Assembly (NCBI RefSeq): GCF_000499845.2
Contig: NC_023756.2
Span: 32,269,660 to 32,333,659 of the forward strand
Direction of reading: 5' to 3'
Origin: Phaseolus vulgaris
Lineage: Eukaryota; Streptophyta; Magnoliopsida; Fabales; Fabaceae
Length of the DNA: 64,000 nt
A program made the translations under genes and the position numbers. This document shows, one piece after another, positions 1 through 11,124 of this stretch. The notes below the pieces were generated by a model. The model searched no databases, was not told the DNA's origin, and worked only from the letters and a program-made list of their open reading frames with translations. The number at the start of each line of letters is the position of its first letter. The stretch's first letter is position 1.

Positions 1-2208
1 CTTTCAAAATTTTCATATACCGCTCAACAGGATACATCCATCTTAAGTACACTGGTCCACACAATCTAACCTCTCTTACCAGATGCACAACTAGATGAAC
101 CATGATGTCAAAAAAAGACGGAGGAAAAAACATCTCCAATTCACACAAGATAACAACAATTTCATTTTGAAGTTCATCTAGTTTTGAGGGATCAATGACT
201 TTACAACAGATGGAAGAGAAGAATGAGCACAAACGGGTTATGGTATGTCTAACATTTTTTGGTAAGATCCCACGGATAGCTACCGGCAACAACTGTTGCA
301 TCAAGATGTGACAATTATGAGACTTCAACCCAATTAACTTCAAATCTTACATTGACACTAGGCTCTTCACATTTGAGGAATGTCCTTGTGGCACTTTCAC
401 ACCTTTTAGACATTGACAAAAACTAATTTTTTTCATCTTTTGACATTGTGTAACAGGCTGGGGGCAAATATGTACGCTTACCCATTTCTATGGGTGCCAA
501 CTCGTCGCGTATGTTCATCTCAATCAAATATAAACGAGCATTTAGACCATCCTTCGTCTTCACGTTAATGTTAAGAAGTGTACCAATTAAGCTATCACAC
601 ACATTCTTCTCAACATGCATTACATCTATACAATGTCTGACTTCTAACCTCGACCAGTACGGAAGATCAAAGAAGATTGATTTCTTCTTCCAAATATTTG
701 TCACAGATGACTTTTTTTTTGACTTACCGAAGGTGTGGTCTATGTTATTTACCTTTTCGTAAACCTCAACACCGGTTAATGGAGTTGGTGGACCACTACC
801 CTCTTGGTATCCATTAAAGGCTTTTTTTCAACCTCCGGTAAGGATGATGACTTCTAAGAAACCTCCGATGCCGAAGATATACTGTTTTCCTTCCATGTTT
901 AAATTGTTGAGAAGCAGTGTCTTCTTTGCATATTGGACACGCTTTGTGACCCTTAACACTATAACCTGATAAGTTACCATATGTCGGAAAGTCATTGATG
1001 GTGCAAAATAACATGGCATGAAGCTTGAAAGTTTCATTAGCAAATCCGTCAAATACTTCAACACCCTGGTCCCACATTAACTTCAAATCTTCAATTAGGG
1101 GACTTAGATAAACATCAATATCATTCCCTGGTTGTTTCAAACCGGATATCATCATAGACAACATCATGTATTTTCGCTTCATGCACAATCTAGGAGGGAA
1201 GTTGTAAATAACTAGTAATATAGGGCATGAACTGTGATTTGTACTCATATTACCAAACGGATTCATTCCGTCTGTAGCTAAACCAATTCGGATATTTCTT
1301 GATTCTTTACCAAATTCTGGAAAGTCATCATCAAATTTCTTCCATTGAATAGAATCAGCTGGATGTCGGTACATGCCATCGCATTTCCTCTCATCTGCAT
1401 GCCATCTAAGATTCTTAGCATCGTCTGGGTTTGCAAACAAACGCTTCATCCTTGGAATGATGGGAAGATACCACATAACCTTCATTGGGGGTCCATGCTT
1501 TTCCATGTCATCAATAGAATCATCATCTTTTTGTTTCAACTTATAACGTGATAACCCACACCTCGGACAACTTTTCAACAATTCAAAATCTTTTCGGTAT
1601 AATATACAATCATTAGGACATGCATGTATCTTTTTGTACTCCATACCCATTGGACAAAGAATCTTTTTGGCCTCATAATTACGATTAGGTAGACTATTTC
1701 CCTCTGGAAGCATATTCTTCAACAGTTGGAGCAATTCCGTGAAGCTTTTATCAGTCCATCCGTTTCTTGCCTTCAAATTCATCAATCTTAACACCGCCGA
1801 CAACCGTGTGAAGTTAGTTGATCCAGGATACAAAGGTGTCTCTGCATCTTTTGACATACTTTCATATCCATGCGCTTTTGCAAAACACTCAGCTCCCACA
1901 TCGAGTACTGCTTCATCCATGGTAGAACCCACATATTCTTCAGTTACGGAAACACGTGGTAAATTTAATAATTCACCATGCCATGTCCAAGTTGTATAAG
2001 ATCGAAGAAACCCATCACATAGCAGGTGTTCCCTCATGATATTCACATCTAGTATCCTTCCATTCAAACAGTTAACGCACGGGCACCTGATCTTTGCTCC
2101 ATCATGACCACTAATAATCGCGTTACGCTGCGCAAATTATATAAATTCCTCTACTCCCCTTTCGTACTCATCACTTATACAAACAACATTAATCCAACCT
2201 CGATCCAT
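1..2208 (-). pseudogene. TNP2-like CACTA transposase (copy 1), broken and cut by window edge
   Basis: The start at 2208 opens an N-terminal Transpos_assoc-like segment (MDRGWINVV). An in-frame TAA at 2137-2139 interrupts it; the paralogous copy near 28930 has CAA there, so this is a C-to-T change. The 814-2067 stretch holds the Transposase_21 core, with a CPRCG pair, the GLATDGMNPFG motif, NDIDVYLSPLIEDL and CPICK. Translation shifts frame at an A7 run (about 823-829) and again at a run near 712-720. It then continues through IFFDLPYW and DVMHVEKNVCDS (423-704). The remainder down to base 1 encodes the DUF4218-like region, also with stops. In other CACTA elements this protein is the transposase that cuts the termini. 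This copy cannot make an intact protein. Confidence 0.88.
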
Positions 2209-2996
2209 TATATATTCTGGAATAGTTAGGATTTTCTAATAATTAGTATTCTATTCTATCTCACACATTTGCCGAGGGTCGAACACCTTCGGACTCAATC
2301 CAAACACGATAATTCTATTCTAAAAGTAACAATAACTAACATAACATAAAACTTTTATTAAAATGTAATTAACAACTAACTAAATATATATAATATAAAT
2401 TTAAGAAAATACAAATTATATAATACAAATTTATATATAATAATATATAAATTAATTGTTTCCATAACTCATTTATTAAATTATATATAAATTATAATAA
2501 ATAAAAATTCAAAATACACAGAAATATATAAATTATTAGTTATTAGTTATAAATTTCAAGTTGTATTAGTTATTAATTAAATATATATTATAATACAAAA
2601 AAATAAAAATTCAAAATATTAAATAAATATTAAATACAAAACCAACCTTTTCGTCGTGAAGAAGCTTGATGGTGATCGGAGTGGAAGACAAAGGCGAAAG
2701 CGGCGGCGGAAGCTGTGGCGGTGGCGAGCAAGAAAACAGCAGCGAACACCAATGGAACAGTAACCTAAATGCCACAAACGAAGTTAGGAAACGAAAATGA
2801 CAATGGCAACGAAGTGAATAATGGCAATGACAATGACAATGGCAACGAAAACGAAAACGAATGAGTGAAACTGCTGAAACTTACAAAACGCAGAGAGAAG
2901 AAACTGAATTGAGCGCAAAACGTTGAAACGAAGAGCGGAGAAGAGGAAAGTGAAAGTGAAAGTGAAACTAGTGGCGTGCTTCAATTTTTTAGGGTA
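2209..2996. other. CACTA copy 1 upstream region, non-coding
   Basis: The region lies between the transposase start and the terminal palindrome. One unit of the CCGAGGGT-hairpin minisatellite is at about 2267-2310; the same unit is fourfold in CACTA copy 2 (29058-29235). The stretch 2330-2640 is very AT-rich. About 2650-2760 is purine-rich with GGCGGCGG-like runs and resembles a 5' untranslated exon on the minus strand. No reading frame here is convincing. Confidence 0.6.
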
Positions 2997-3152
2997 AAAT
3001 TGTTTTACAAATGCGGTTGTAGAGTAAGACCACATTTGTAAATCAATTCAAATGATTTACAAATGCGGCCTTTAATATGACCGCATTTGTAAATCATTTG
3101 AATTGATTTACAAATGCAGTCTTACTCTACAACCGCATTTGTAAAACAATTT
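2997..3152. repeat. 156-bp subterminal palindrome of CACTA copy 1
   Basis: Two arms of about 70 bp pair almost perfectly around an AT-rich centre near 3070-3080. Each arm contains ACAAATGCGG-type motifs, so the motif appears several times in both orientations. It lies about 90 bp inside the 5' terminus. In En/Spm-type elements the subterminal repeats are binding sites for the accessory protein; that role is inferred here. Confidence 0.8.
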
Positions 3153-3245
3153 AATATCAAAAATGCCACCGCGTTTTTTACAAATGTGTTTAAGCGCAAA
3201 GCCGCACTAAATAAAGGGTCGTTGTTTTACATTTCTGCACTAGTG

Positions 3246-3896
3246 GTAGTTCACAAAACTACTAATGCTTTTCCTTTTGAAGTTGTATATGGATTTAATC
3301 CTCTCACTCCCTTGGATTTGTTACCTCTTCCTAATCCATAAGAATTTGTGCATAAGGAAGGAGTTATCAAAGCCGACTTTGTTAAGAAAATTCATGAGAA
3401 GGTTAAACTCCAAATACAACAACAAAATGAAAAGTATGCAAAGTACAACAATAAAAGGAAGAGAGAAATAATTTTTGAGGAGGGAGACTTAGTTTGGCTT
3501 CATCTTAGAAAAGATAGATTTCCTACTAAGAGAAAGTCCAAACTTAGTCCCCGAGGTGATGGACCCTTTCAAGTCCTCAAGGAGGTCAACAACAATGCTT
3601 ACAAATTGGATTTACCTATTGAATATGGAGTACATGATGCTTTTAATGTAATTGATTTATCTCCATTTGTAGGTACCAATGAAGACAAGGACGATTTGGA
3701 TTTGAGGACAAATCCTTTCGAAGGGGGAGGGGATGATGGAAGAGGGCCAAGCACCACCCAAAATAAAGGTCATCCACAAGGACGTATAAGGCCAACCACA
3801 AGGGCAATGACCAAAAGACTTGATGAGGATTGGGACAAGACTACGGATGGAAGGGAGACCTATCTTTACATGTTCCAAGAAGCCCATCAAGTGTAG
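3246..3896 (+). pseudogene. Ty3/gypsy integrase C-terminus with extension into the LTR
   Basis: The reading begins at the CACTA junction with [19 protein letters not shown], the end of a gypsy integrase core. It hits TAA at 3339-3341, where a related copy at about 7060 has CAA. It continues through [20 protein letters not shown] and [11 protein letters not shown] to a tail ending at 3896. The tail crosses the polypurine tract (about 3719-3733) and the LTR start at 3734, and contains the RPTTRAMTKRL motif. An integrase tail encoded inside the 3' LTR is typical of CRM-type elements (CR motif). No chromodomain is visible. Everything upstream in this element is outside the window because CACTA copy 1 separates it. 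Confidence 0.85.
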
Positions 3897-4990
3897 CTTA
3901 CCTTTATTTGTGGTCCAAATAGCATAGAATTTACTAATTGGTACATGTGATTCGAGTGAAACCAACCCCAAAAGTTTGTTAAGATACTGAATTGATTATG
4001 TTTAAATTTTCAAAAGCAAATACAAAATAGCCAACTCAGCATAAATCATTGAAGTCACGATTTCTGAACCACAATATTTTCAGTAGTGCTGTTTTGGTTT
4101 TTGAAATCAATTCTAGTGCCATTCCTTAGGTTCCTTTTGTGTGCCAACCTTTATTGAGTGCCTTTTTATTTTCTTGTCCAATTTTATTCTAAAATCCTTC
4201 TAGTTGTGTCACATTATTAAATCCAATTGCAGTGGTGTTGTTTTTAAATTTTAATTGTTTCTTGCTTTCTTTTCTTGACGTCAAAAATTGTTGGTGGATT
4301 AAATATCATTTGGTGCTTGTTGAGTGGAATTTGACTTGAGGAGAATCCAACTCTACTTAATAGGTACTGTTTTGAAGAATTTAATTGCTTAAATCATAAG
4401 AGGATCAAGGCAAGGGCAGCAACAAATACAATACCAAAATACACCATACACCTTGAAGGGCACAACAAAGAAGAGCAACAACAAGACAAGGGAGTTCAAT
4501 TTAATTTGTGCAATTTAATTTCTTTGCTTTTCACTCTTGTAATTAGTTGTTAATCACGAATTAGACGGTGAGTGTGTCTTCAAAGGCTCCAAGTGTCTAA
4601 GAAGCCTCACCTAGGAACAACTAGTTTAATCTTTTTGGATTAGTCTTTGTTAATTGTTTTAGCTAGTTTTCCTTTACGTCAATATTTGCTTAATCTTGCT
4701 TTAATTTGCTTATGCTTATCTTTGTTTAAAGCTTTGATTAATTGCTTTAGTTGTTAGATTAGCTTTGCATTGTTTCCTTGCATAAAATTTAATTTCTCCA
4801 TCTTCATTGTGTTATAAGTGATTTACCTAAAGAAGAATTGTGTGAAGATTTTGAGGGATAGTTTTTGGCTAAGGCAAGACTTGGTATTTAAGTAGTCCTA
4901 GTGACTCTCCTCTCTTACCTGGAAAACTACCTTCATTAACTTTCCTCTTCCTTCTTAAAGTAAAACATTTCTAAACACAAAGTTTTAGTC
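3734..4990 (+). repeat. Gypsy LTR and leader remnant, right boundary unresolved
   Basis: TGATGGAAGAGG at 3734 follows a GGGGGAGGGGA purine tract, which marks an LTR start; the same start occurs at 7483. No matching CATCA-type LTR end and no tRNA primer site were found before the gag start at 4991. LTR, leader and perhaps a recombination joint are therefore merged here. The region is AT-rich and has no convincing coding sequence. Confidence 0.5.
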
Positions 4991-6280
4991 ATGTCTTCTC
5001 ACTCCTCTAAATCTATTGAAAATGATGTGAAGTCCTTAAAATCTGTTTAAGACAACTTTCAAAGGACGTTCAATTAATTTCATATAGACAATTGGAGAAT
5101 GAGGCCAAAATTCATGAATTAACTAAAGTAAAGGATGAGAATTCTCAAAATTCAAAAAAATCACATACTCATGCATCTAATTCCAAAGATCTAGATTCTC
5201 TAGGGGAAGGAAGCCTTAGGATCAATGATTACTACCAACCACCCCCTAGGAGAAATAGAAGAAGAGAGCAAGAAAGCCCAAGGGAAGTTAGGGTAGACCT
5301 ACCTCATTTCATGGAAAAGAAGATGAAGACGCATATCTATATTAGGAGATGAAGGTAGAGCAATTGTTTGCTTGCAACCATGTGAGTGAAGAAAAGAAAT
5401 TACCCTTAGCTACCTTAAGTTTTCGAGGTGATGTTATGTATTGGTGGAATGCCCTAAAAAGAGAGAGACATCTCCACAAGGATCCTCCCATTACATATTG
5501 GAATGACCTTAGGGGAACCTTGACATGTCGCCATATTCCCTCACTTTACAATAGGAAGTTGATGGACAAGCTCCAAAGACTTCATCAAAGAAATATGAGT
5601 GTAGAAGAATATTGGCAAAAGATGATGTCATATATTAAGAGGGCAGGGATTAATGAAGAAAACCATACCACCATATCTAGGTTTTTAAGTGGTCTCAAAC
5701 TTGAGATAAGAAACAAGGTTGAACTTTTACCCTATAGAGATTTAAATGACTTGATTCAACTTAGCATTAAAGTTGAAAAACAAATTTTGAGAAAACAATC
5801 AAGTCAAAAACAAAGTTCATACTATGTATCTTATGACAAGGATGAGATCCAAAGAGGGGAAGAACATATAAAAGAAATATCTCTAGAACCTTCCCAAAAC
5901 CTACCCAAGCATATCTCACACACTCAAGCTAGAAAAATTCCATGTTTTAATACCTTGGTAATGATCAATTAGCATCTCAAAGTCCCAATGAAAGATCTAT
6001 GATGTTAAGGGACAAAGATGAGAATAGTAGCCAAGAAAAAGAAACTAGTGAGAGTGAAGAAAATAAAAAAATAAAACAAGAGAAAACCCTTGGGAAACAA
6101 AAGGCGTGGGAGAAGAGTGTTCCTTCCCACAAGGTCATTGAACAAGATAATACCTTTGAAAATATGCTTCTTGTTGAACAACCTAGCCTTATCTTTTGTA
6201 AAGGAACACTTGCAAGTTTAGTGAAAAAAGAATCCTTAAAGGAGGATTGCCTAGACAAAAAAGGTAGTAAATTATTTTGA
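4991..6280 (+). pseudogene. Ty3/gypsy gag, degenerate
   Basis: ATG at 4991 starts MSSHSSKSIENDVKSLKS; a stop near 5047 and frame changes follow. The next blocks encode an RREQESPREVRVDLPHF segment and then the gag core (5349-5972) with YWWNALKRERH, TWR-like LMDKLQRLHQRNMSVEEYW, and ISRFLSGLKLEIRNKVEL. This order matches CRM-type gag. A Lys/Glu-rich stretch (5999-6280) follows in another frame. No intact CCHC zinc knuckle was seen. At least four breaks make the gene inactive. Confidence 0.82.
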
Positions 6281-6284
6281 ATAT

Positions 6285-7480
6285 GTGCTAAGATATCACC
6301 AAGTGAAGGTCAAGTTATCTATAGGCATCTACAAAGATAAATTTTTATGTGAGGTAGTACCTAAAGAAACTTGTTATGTCTTATTGAGACAACCATTGCA
6401 AAATATTAAAACTTCCATGATCAATGGTTATATCAACGAGACTACCTTCACACATGAAAGAGAAATTCTTCATGAAGGAGAACTCATGGGCCAAATTAGA
6501 GTTGATAAAACTCTAGAGCTTCTAAAAGGAAAATTCTTTTGGTCACCCATGAGAAATGATGTTCAAAGACATTACCCAAGATGCATTTCTTGTTTTAAAA
6601 CTAAAACTAAGGCAATGTCTCATGAACTCTATACTCCTTCACCTTTTGCAAATGTTCCATAGGAAGATATAAGCCTAGATTTTATAATAGAGCTTCCTTG
6701 GACAACAAAAGGTATTGATTCCATTTTTATGGACAAGCTCTTCTCTAGAGAAGCAATAGGACTTCATAGTTTATTTCCAAGCATAGTATTGAAAAGAGCT
6801 CCAAAATTTGAAAACCATTTTTTGAGGATACTTTTAGAAAAACTTAAGCTGTACTCTTCAAATTCTTATCCTCAAAAGAATGGTCAAAATGAAATTGAAA
6901 ACATAGCCCTTTCTACTATGCCTAGAGTAATCATGAAAGGCAAACACAACTCTAGAGATGAGCATGCATACAATAGAGTAGTCCACAAGACTACTAATAT
7001 TTCTACATTTGAAGTTGTATGTAGACTTAATCCTCTTTTTCCTTTTGATTTGTTACCATTTCCTAATCCACAAAGATTTGTGCCTAAGGAAAAAGTAACA
7101 AAAATCGAATATGTTAAAATACATAAGAGGATTCAAGAACACATACAACAACCAAAAGAGAAATATTGTAAAAAGTTGCCCAAAACAATAGAAAAACAAA
7201 GAGAATGGCAACTTCATAGAGTTGATTTTTATACAACTGCTTCAACTAAATCATTTGCTTTGCTTGAAAATTCCCCTAGATCGACGTTTGATCCGGGAGG
7301 ACAAGCATAGTTGAAGAAGCAAGAGGCTGCTATCCGAGATCAAATCTGTAGATCTGAGGACAGATCTTCTCAAGAAGGAGGAGATGATGGACACCATCCA
7401 GCCATATCCATCCCCCTAGCCATGAAGAAGAAGAAGAAGAAGCAATGGATTTGAGGACAAATCCTTTTCAAGAGGGAGGG
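6285..7480 (+). pseudogene. Gypsy protease remnant joined to integrase; RT and RNase H missing
   Basis: A short protease-like tail (SIGIYKDKFLCEVVPKETCYVLL) is at about 6310-6390. It joins after only a few codons to GELMGQIRVDKTLELLKGKFFW and a CISC zinc segment at about 6480-6600. These correspond to the H2C2 domain at the integrase start. All of reverse transcriptase and RNase H, about 1.3 kb in the related element at 10935-13568, is missing. The integrase core is itself shortened, with only fragments such as QKNGQNEIEN and RVVHKTTNISTFEVV. A tail leads to the LTR at 7483. Stops occur near 6660 and 7308. The element was defective and would have needed proteins from elsewhere to move. Confidence 0.8.
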
Positions 7481-7482
7481 GA

Positions 7483-8179
7483 TGATGGAAGAGGCCCCAG
7501 CACCAACCCTTTGAGAGGCCACCAAAATGCTACATTGAGGCAACCACTAGAGTAATAGTCAAAGAGGGGTCAAGAGGACACATTTTACATGTCATAAACT
7601 CTAGTGTAGAATAGTTTTTAAAGTAGCATAGTTTTATTTCTTTTGTAATTTTGTTAAAAATACAAATTGGTACCTAAAATGCTAACCTATGTTTAATTAG
7701 AGTTTCCTAAACTCTTAATTAAACTTAGGCCGGTCCAAGTTAGCCAATTGGAGCGTAAGTTCTAGAATTCATGGCACATGCTAAATTCTAGAACATACCA
7801 CCCCTGTGCTCATTTTAGGCTCCACTTTTGGGAGGGAATTCATTTGAATTTCCCTCCACTTTCTTTTGAATTTCCAGCCCTCTAAACACTATAAATAAGA
7901 GGGCTTGGCTCATGTATTTGCAAGATTAATTTGAGTAAAGATATGCTGCCAAATTTGAGCCATTCTTACTCCTTTGCCTAAAATCTCTCTAGATTTAGGT
8001 CTTTAATCTTCAACCCTTTCACCTACAAAGAGAGTTGGCCGAACCTCTCTCACTCTCATACTCTTCATGCACCTCTAAGGTCTACACAACTCCTAGGAGG
8101 GCCTTATTCCACCATTGATCCATCCAAGCTTCCGCAAACCACTATCAAAAACCGCAAGGAGAAGAGCTCAATGTCATCA
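7483..8179 (+). repeat. 3' LTR of the degenerate gypsy element (697 bp)
   Basis: It starts TGATGGAAGAGG after the tract AGAGGGAGGGGA and ends ATGTCATCA at 8179, giving TGATG/CATCA inverted ends like those of the CRM-like element at 10152. Minus-strand CACTA coding sequence resumes at 8180; ACTAA at 8180-8184 is the expected target duplication, with its partner outside the window. A TATA-like CTATAAATAAG is at about 7890. A second purine-tract plus TGATGGA motif lies about 95 bp upstream, near 7385. Confidence 0.75.
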
Positions 8180-9885
8180 ACTAAGGAAGCTATAGGATTG
8201 TCAATCGGAACCTCATGCTTCTTTTTCGGATTTGGTTTCTGACGAGGTTTCTACAAAATAAAGAACATTTGTATGAAATTAGATGTAATATATAAATATA
8301 AATTAATATAATGAAATGAAATTATTACCGGAGATTCTAGTATAATTCGAATGAGGTGTCTGGGTCAGGCTACGAATGTCTGAAATGCATTGGCCACGAT
8401 TGTTACGTCATCTGAAGGTAGTGGAACACGAGCATCAACTACTCACCATTACCTTCACCACATAAGGGGAGAGAGGAACGTTATGTAAGCTGATGGCCTC
8501 TTCATAGACTTTTCCAATGGCCACCACCTGAGGAAAGATGTCGACCTCTACCAATACCTCACATTGGCTCATCTGGCCAATGATATCCTCCCCTAATGTT
8601 GTAGGAACTGCACAACTCCCCTTTGTGCTCTTGGGAGCGAGACTAACATGCAGGTCAAGCAGCTCAGTACAAACTTGTTGCGATAGAAAATCCTGTCGCA
8701 ACTCTAGCCACACCCATTCAGTCTCCTTTCTCATCTCCTCCAATAATTCTTAATGTATCTTACTCGTCAGTTCGGCTTTGCTCTTTGAGGTGGGGGAAGG
8801 AGGATGAGTGTCATGGTGCAGCTCTGAAATAATGTTTAATTCCAACCCCTTTTCCAGCTGTACGAACATGGCCACAGTGCTCAGGTCGTCCAATTGCTTC
8901 AACCAAGATATCGCAACGACCTTTAGTTACAAAATTACCTAGCTTTGCTCAACCAAGGAATCATGCAAGAGACCAAAATCATATAAGTTACAATTAATTC
9001 TTTAAAATAATTAATGCTTTAAAATAAATGGAAAAGAGGATAAAAATAACTTACATTTTTTTCTGAGACTATCCGTGATTGCTCAAAACTAAATTCACCC
9101 AACTTTTTAATTTGGGCCATCTTCCATTTTTTGTGGCGGGAAGGTGGTGATGGAGGAGAAGTGACCCCTGTATCAATCTCAGACCCAATCCCCTTTCTGG
9201 ATTGCTCCTTTTCCGTCATCAGTGATTGCTCAAGCTTTCGATACTTCGAACGAGACAGTACATGTAGGGTAACATTCTTTAATACTGTGACTTGAGCTTT
9301 CTTCCGACGATCCTGTCATAAATGAAATAAACAAAGTGAATTAAATAATATTAAGTTATTAATGTTATATAAATAAAATAGTTAAGAAATTTCACTTACT
9401 ATCCACACTTCAGATTCACGGCTTTGAACAAAAAGACGCTAAGTCTCTTCATGAATATTAGCGTACTTTAAACAAGGATTTTGGCCTTTATACTTGCCAA
9501 AAACATATTTCGTCATCAGTGTTGACTTAAACTGACGAAATTTAATTCCATTATTGGATATGATCTTTGATCGAAGTTGTTCCAACATTAGGGATAACAA
9601 TAATAATGTAAATCTTCCCAGAACATCCTCCTAGAGCATGTTTCGATCGACCTCTGACACATCATTCCATGAATTAATAAAAATGGAGAGCCTCTCAAGA
9701 GAAACAACTCCAAGATAGTTGCTAAAAGTCTTAGCATTAGGACTAGAAGTCATTCCTGTGTTGTCGTCAATGTCAACATGTGTCTTCTCACCAGCAGCAC
9801 GTCTAAATGAGAGACGCTTCAATCTAGTAGGTCCTCTGCTGGCTCTTCCGGAAGAGGGTCTGATCAGAGTCTGATCGTCCACCAT
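8180..9885 (-). pseudogene. Transposase_24-like second gene of CACTA copy 2
   Basis: The start is at about 9885 with MVDDQTLIRPSSGRASRG. The diagnostic Transposase_24 pattern PNAKTFSNYLGVV...SWNDVSE follows, then a VQSRESEVW exon end near 9405. Later exons carry an SRSKYRKLEQSL block, the GRPEHCGHVR-like motif near 8900, and a tail with KPRQKPNPKKKHEVP near 8230. Donor and acceptor sites flank several blocks, but in-frame stops (for example after DRNML) show decay. In En/Spm-type elements the second gene product helps synapse the ends by binding subterminal repeats. The 3' end is cut by the gypsy insertion ending at 8179. Confidence 0.7.
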
Positions 9886-10020
9886 ATCTATGTTTAAAAA
9901 TTAGGTAACAAACATTAGTTAAATTACATCGAAAGAAAATCATATAAAACAAATACATAAAATTCTAAATTCATATTATCCAAAATATTTCTATATTTAT
10001 TACCATAGTGGGTTGAATTT

Positions 10021-10151
10021 TCATATGTAAATTCCTTCATTGTGCTCTTTACGGGTTGTGTGTACATCATCAACTACATCGTCATCTTTATTCATTATCA
10101 TTGGCCTGAATGAATGGGGATCGCCATTTTCATGTAAAACGACATATTAAT
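10021..10151 (-). pseudogene. C-terminal end of TNP2-like gene, CACTA copy 2
   Basis: The minus-strand reading RPMIMNKDDDVVDDVHTT...EHNEGIYI ends in TGA at 10021-10023. Acidic residues followed by (D/H)NEGI(W/Y) are usual at the end of TNP2-type proteins. It is the last piece of the gene begun at 28999 and is separated from 17880 by the CRM-like insertion. Confidence 0.65.
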
Positions 10152-11124
10152 TGATGTGATTCCAATAGCAAAGAAGAGAATGATTCTTGACATTCTTAGG
10201 AATCACCTTGAGCTGGACATTATAGAGGCACTTTTTTTAGAGTTGGATCATTGTTCTAAGACAAGAACTCACCAAAAACTAGTACCAAATCCCAAACTCA
10301 TTTGGATGAACCAAATATTGTCAAATTGAATCAACAAAGAGAGTAAAAGATGGAATGACCGAACAGAATTGAGCTAGTAAACATATGAACCGAACAAAAT
10401 AGAAATTAAGAACAAAAACAGAACATAGGTGCTGGAAAATAGAAAAACCGAACCAAAACAACTCAAGAACACAAGGCAACATGAACAATTGAAAAAGAAG
10501 AAAGGAAGGAGAAGAGAGTGCTCATGAAGATGGAAGAATGTTGGAAGATCTCGCCACTAGAAGTGTGGAATGCTCCTAGATGAGAGTGACGCCGCCACTT
10601 GAGGACTCCAATGATCCATCAAGATAAGACTAGAGAAGAAGGCTCCAAAAACTCTCCAAAGGTCACTCAAAATTTGAGTAGAGTTTTCTTAGATTAATTC
10701 TAATCTGAATTTTACAAATAGAGCACCTCTATTTATAGCCTAAGGTGCTGAAAAATGCAAGCTAAACATTTCAAAAATTCCCTCCTAAAACTAGCTAAAA
10801 CTGACGCCTAAAACATGCATCCTTTGGCACCTCCTATTCTACTCCTACACCTATCTACTAATACACCCCTCCTCCTAAAGCTCCTAACTAAAGCCTAAAG
10901 ATGCTAAAACAAAAGAGGTTTCTAATGTTTCCCTCTAAGCACCTTCAACTAAAGAAATTACAAAAAGAGAAAATAAATGTCCTCTAGCTCCCAAAGCTTT
11001 GAACATGCTTCTTGTAATCCTCTGAGGTGGACTTTGACCTCCATGGGTGTCCTCCATTTGTGCCTCCTCCTCTTCTTGATCTTGTTGATTGGCCTCCATG
11101 TCCTCTTGAGCTTGATCTCCATCA
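10152..11124 (-). repeat. 3' LTR of the CRM-like element
   Basis: On the minus strand it starts TGATGGAGATC at 11124 and ends ATCACATCA at 10152. It pairs with 16908-17879. A purine-rich CTCGGGGAG tract directly precedes it (about 11125-11140). The last part of the pol reading frame (to 10935) lies within it. Confidence 0.9.

Larger units (their letters stand above)
1..3245 (-). mobile_element. CACTA (En/Spm) transposon copy 1, 5' part
   Basis: The right end reads TTTCTGCACTAGTG at 3232-3245, an inverted CACTA terminus. Immediately after it a gypsy integrase reading resumes, so the element sits inside that retrotransposon. GTA at 3246-3248 is the likely 3-bp target duplication; its partner lies outside the window. 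The transposase gene runs on the minus strand, so 3245 is the 5' end. The element continues past the left edge. It belongs to the same family as the copy split over 8180-30141. Confidence 0.85.
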
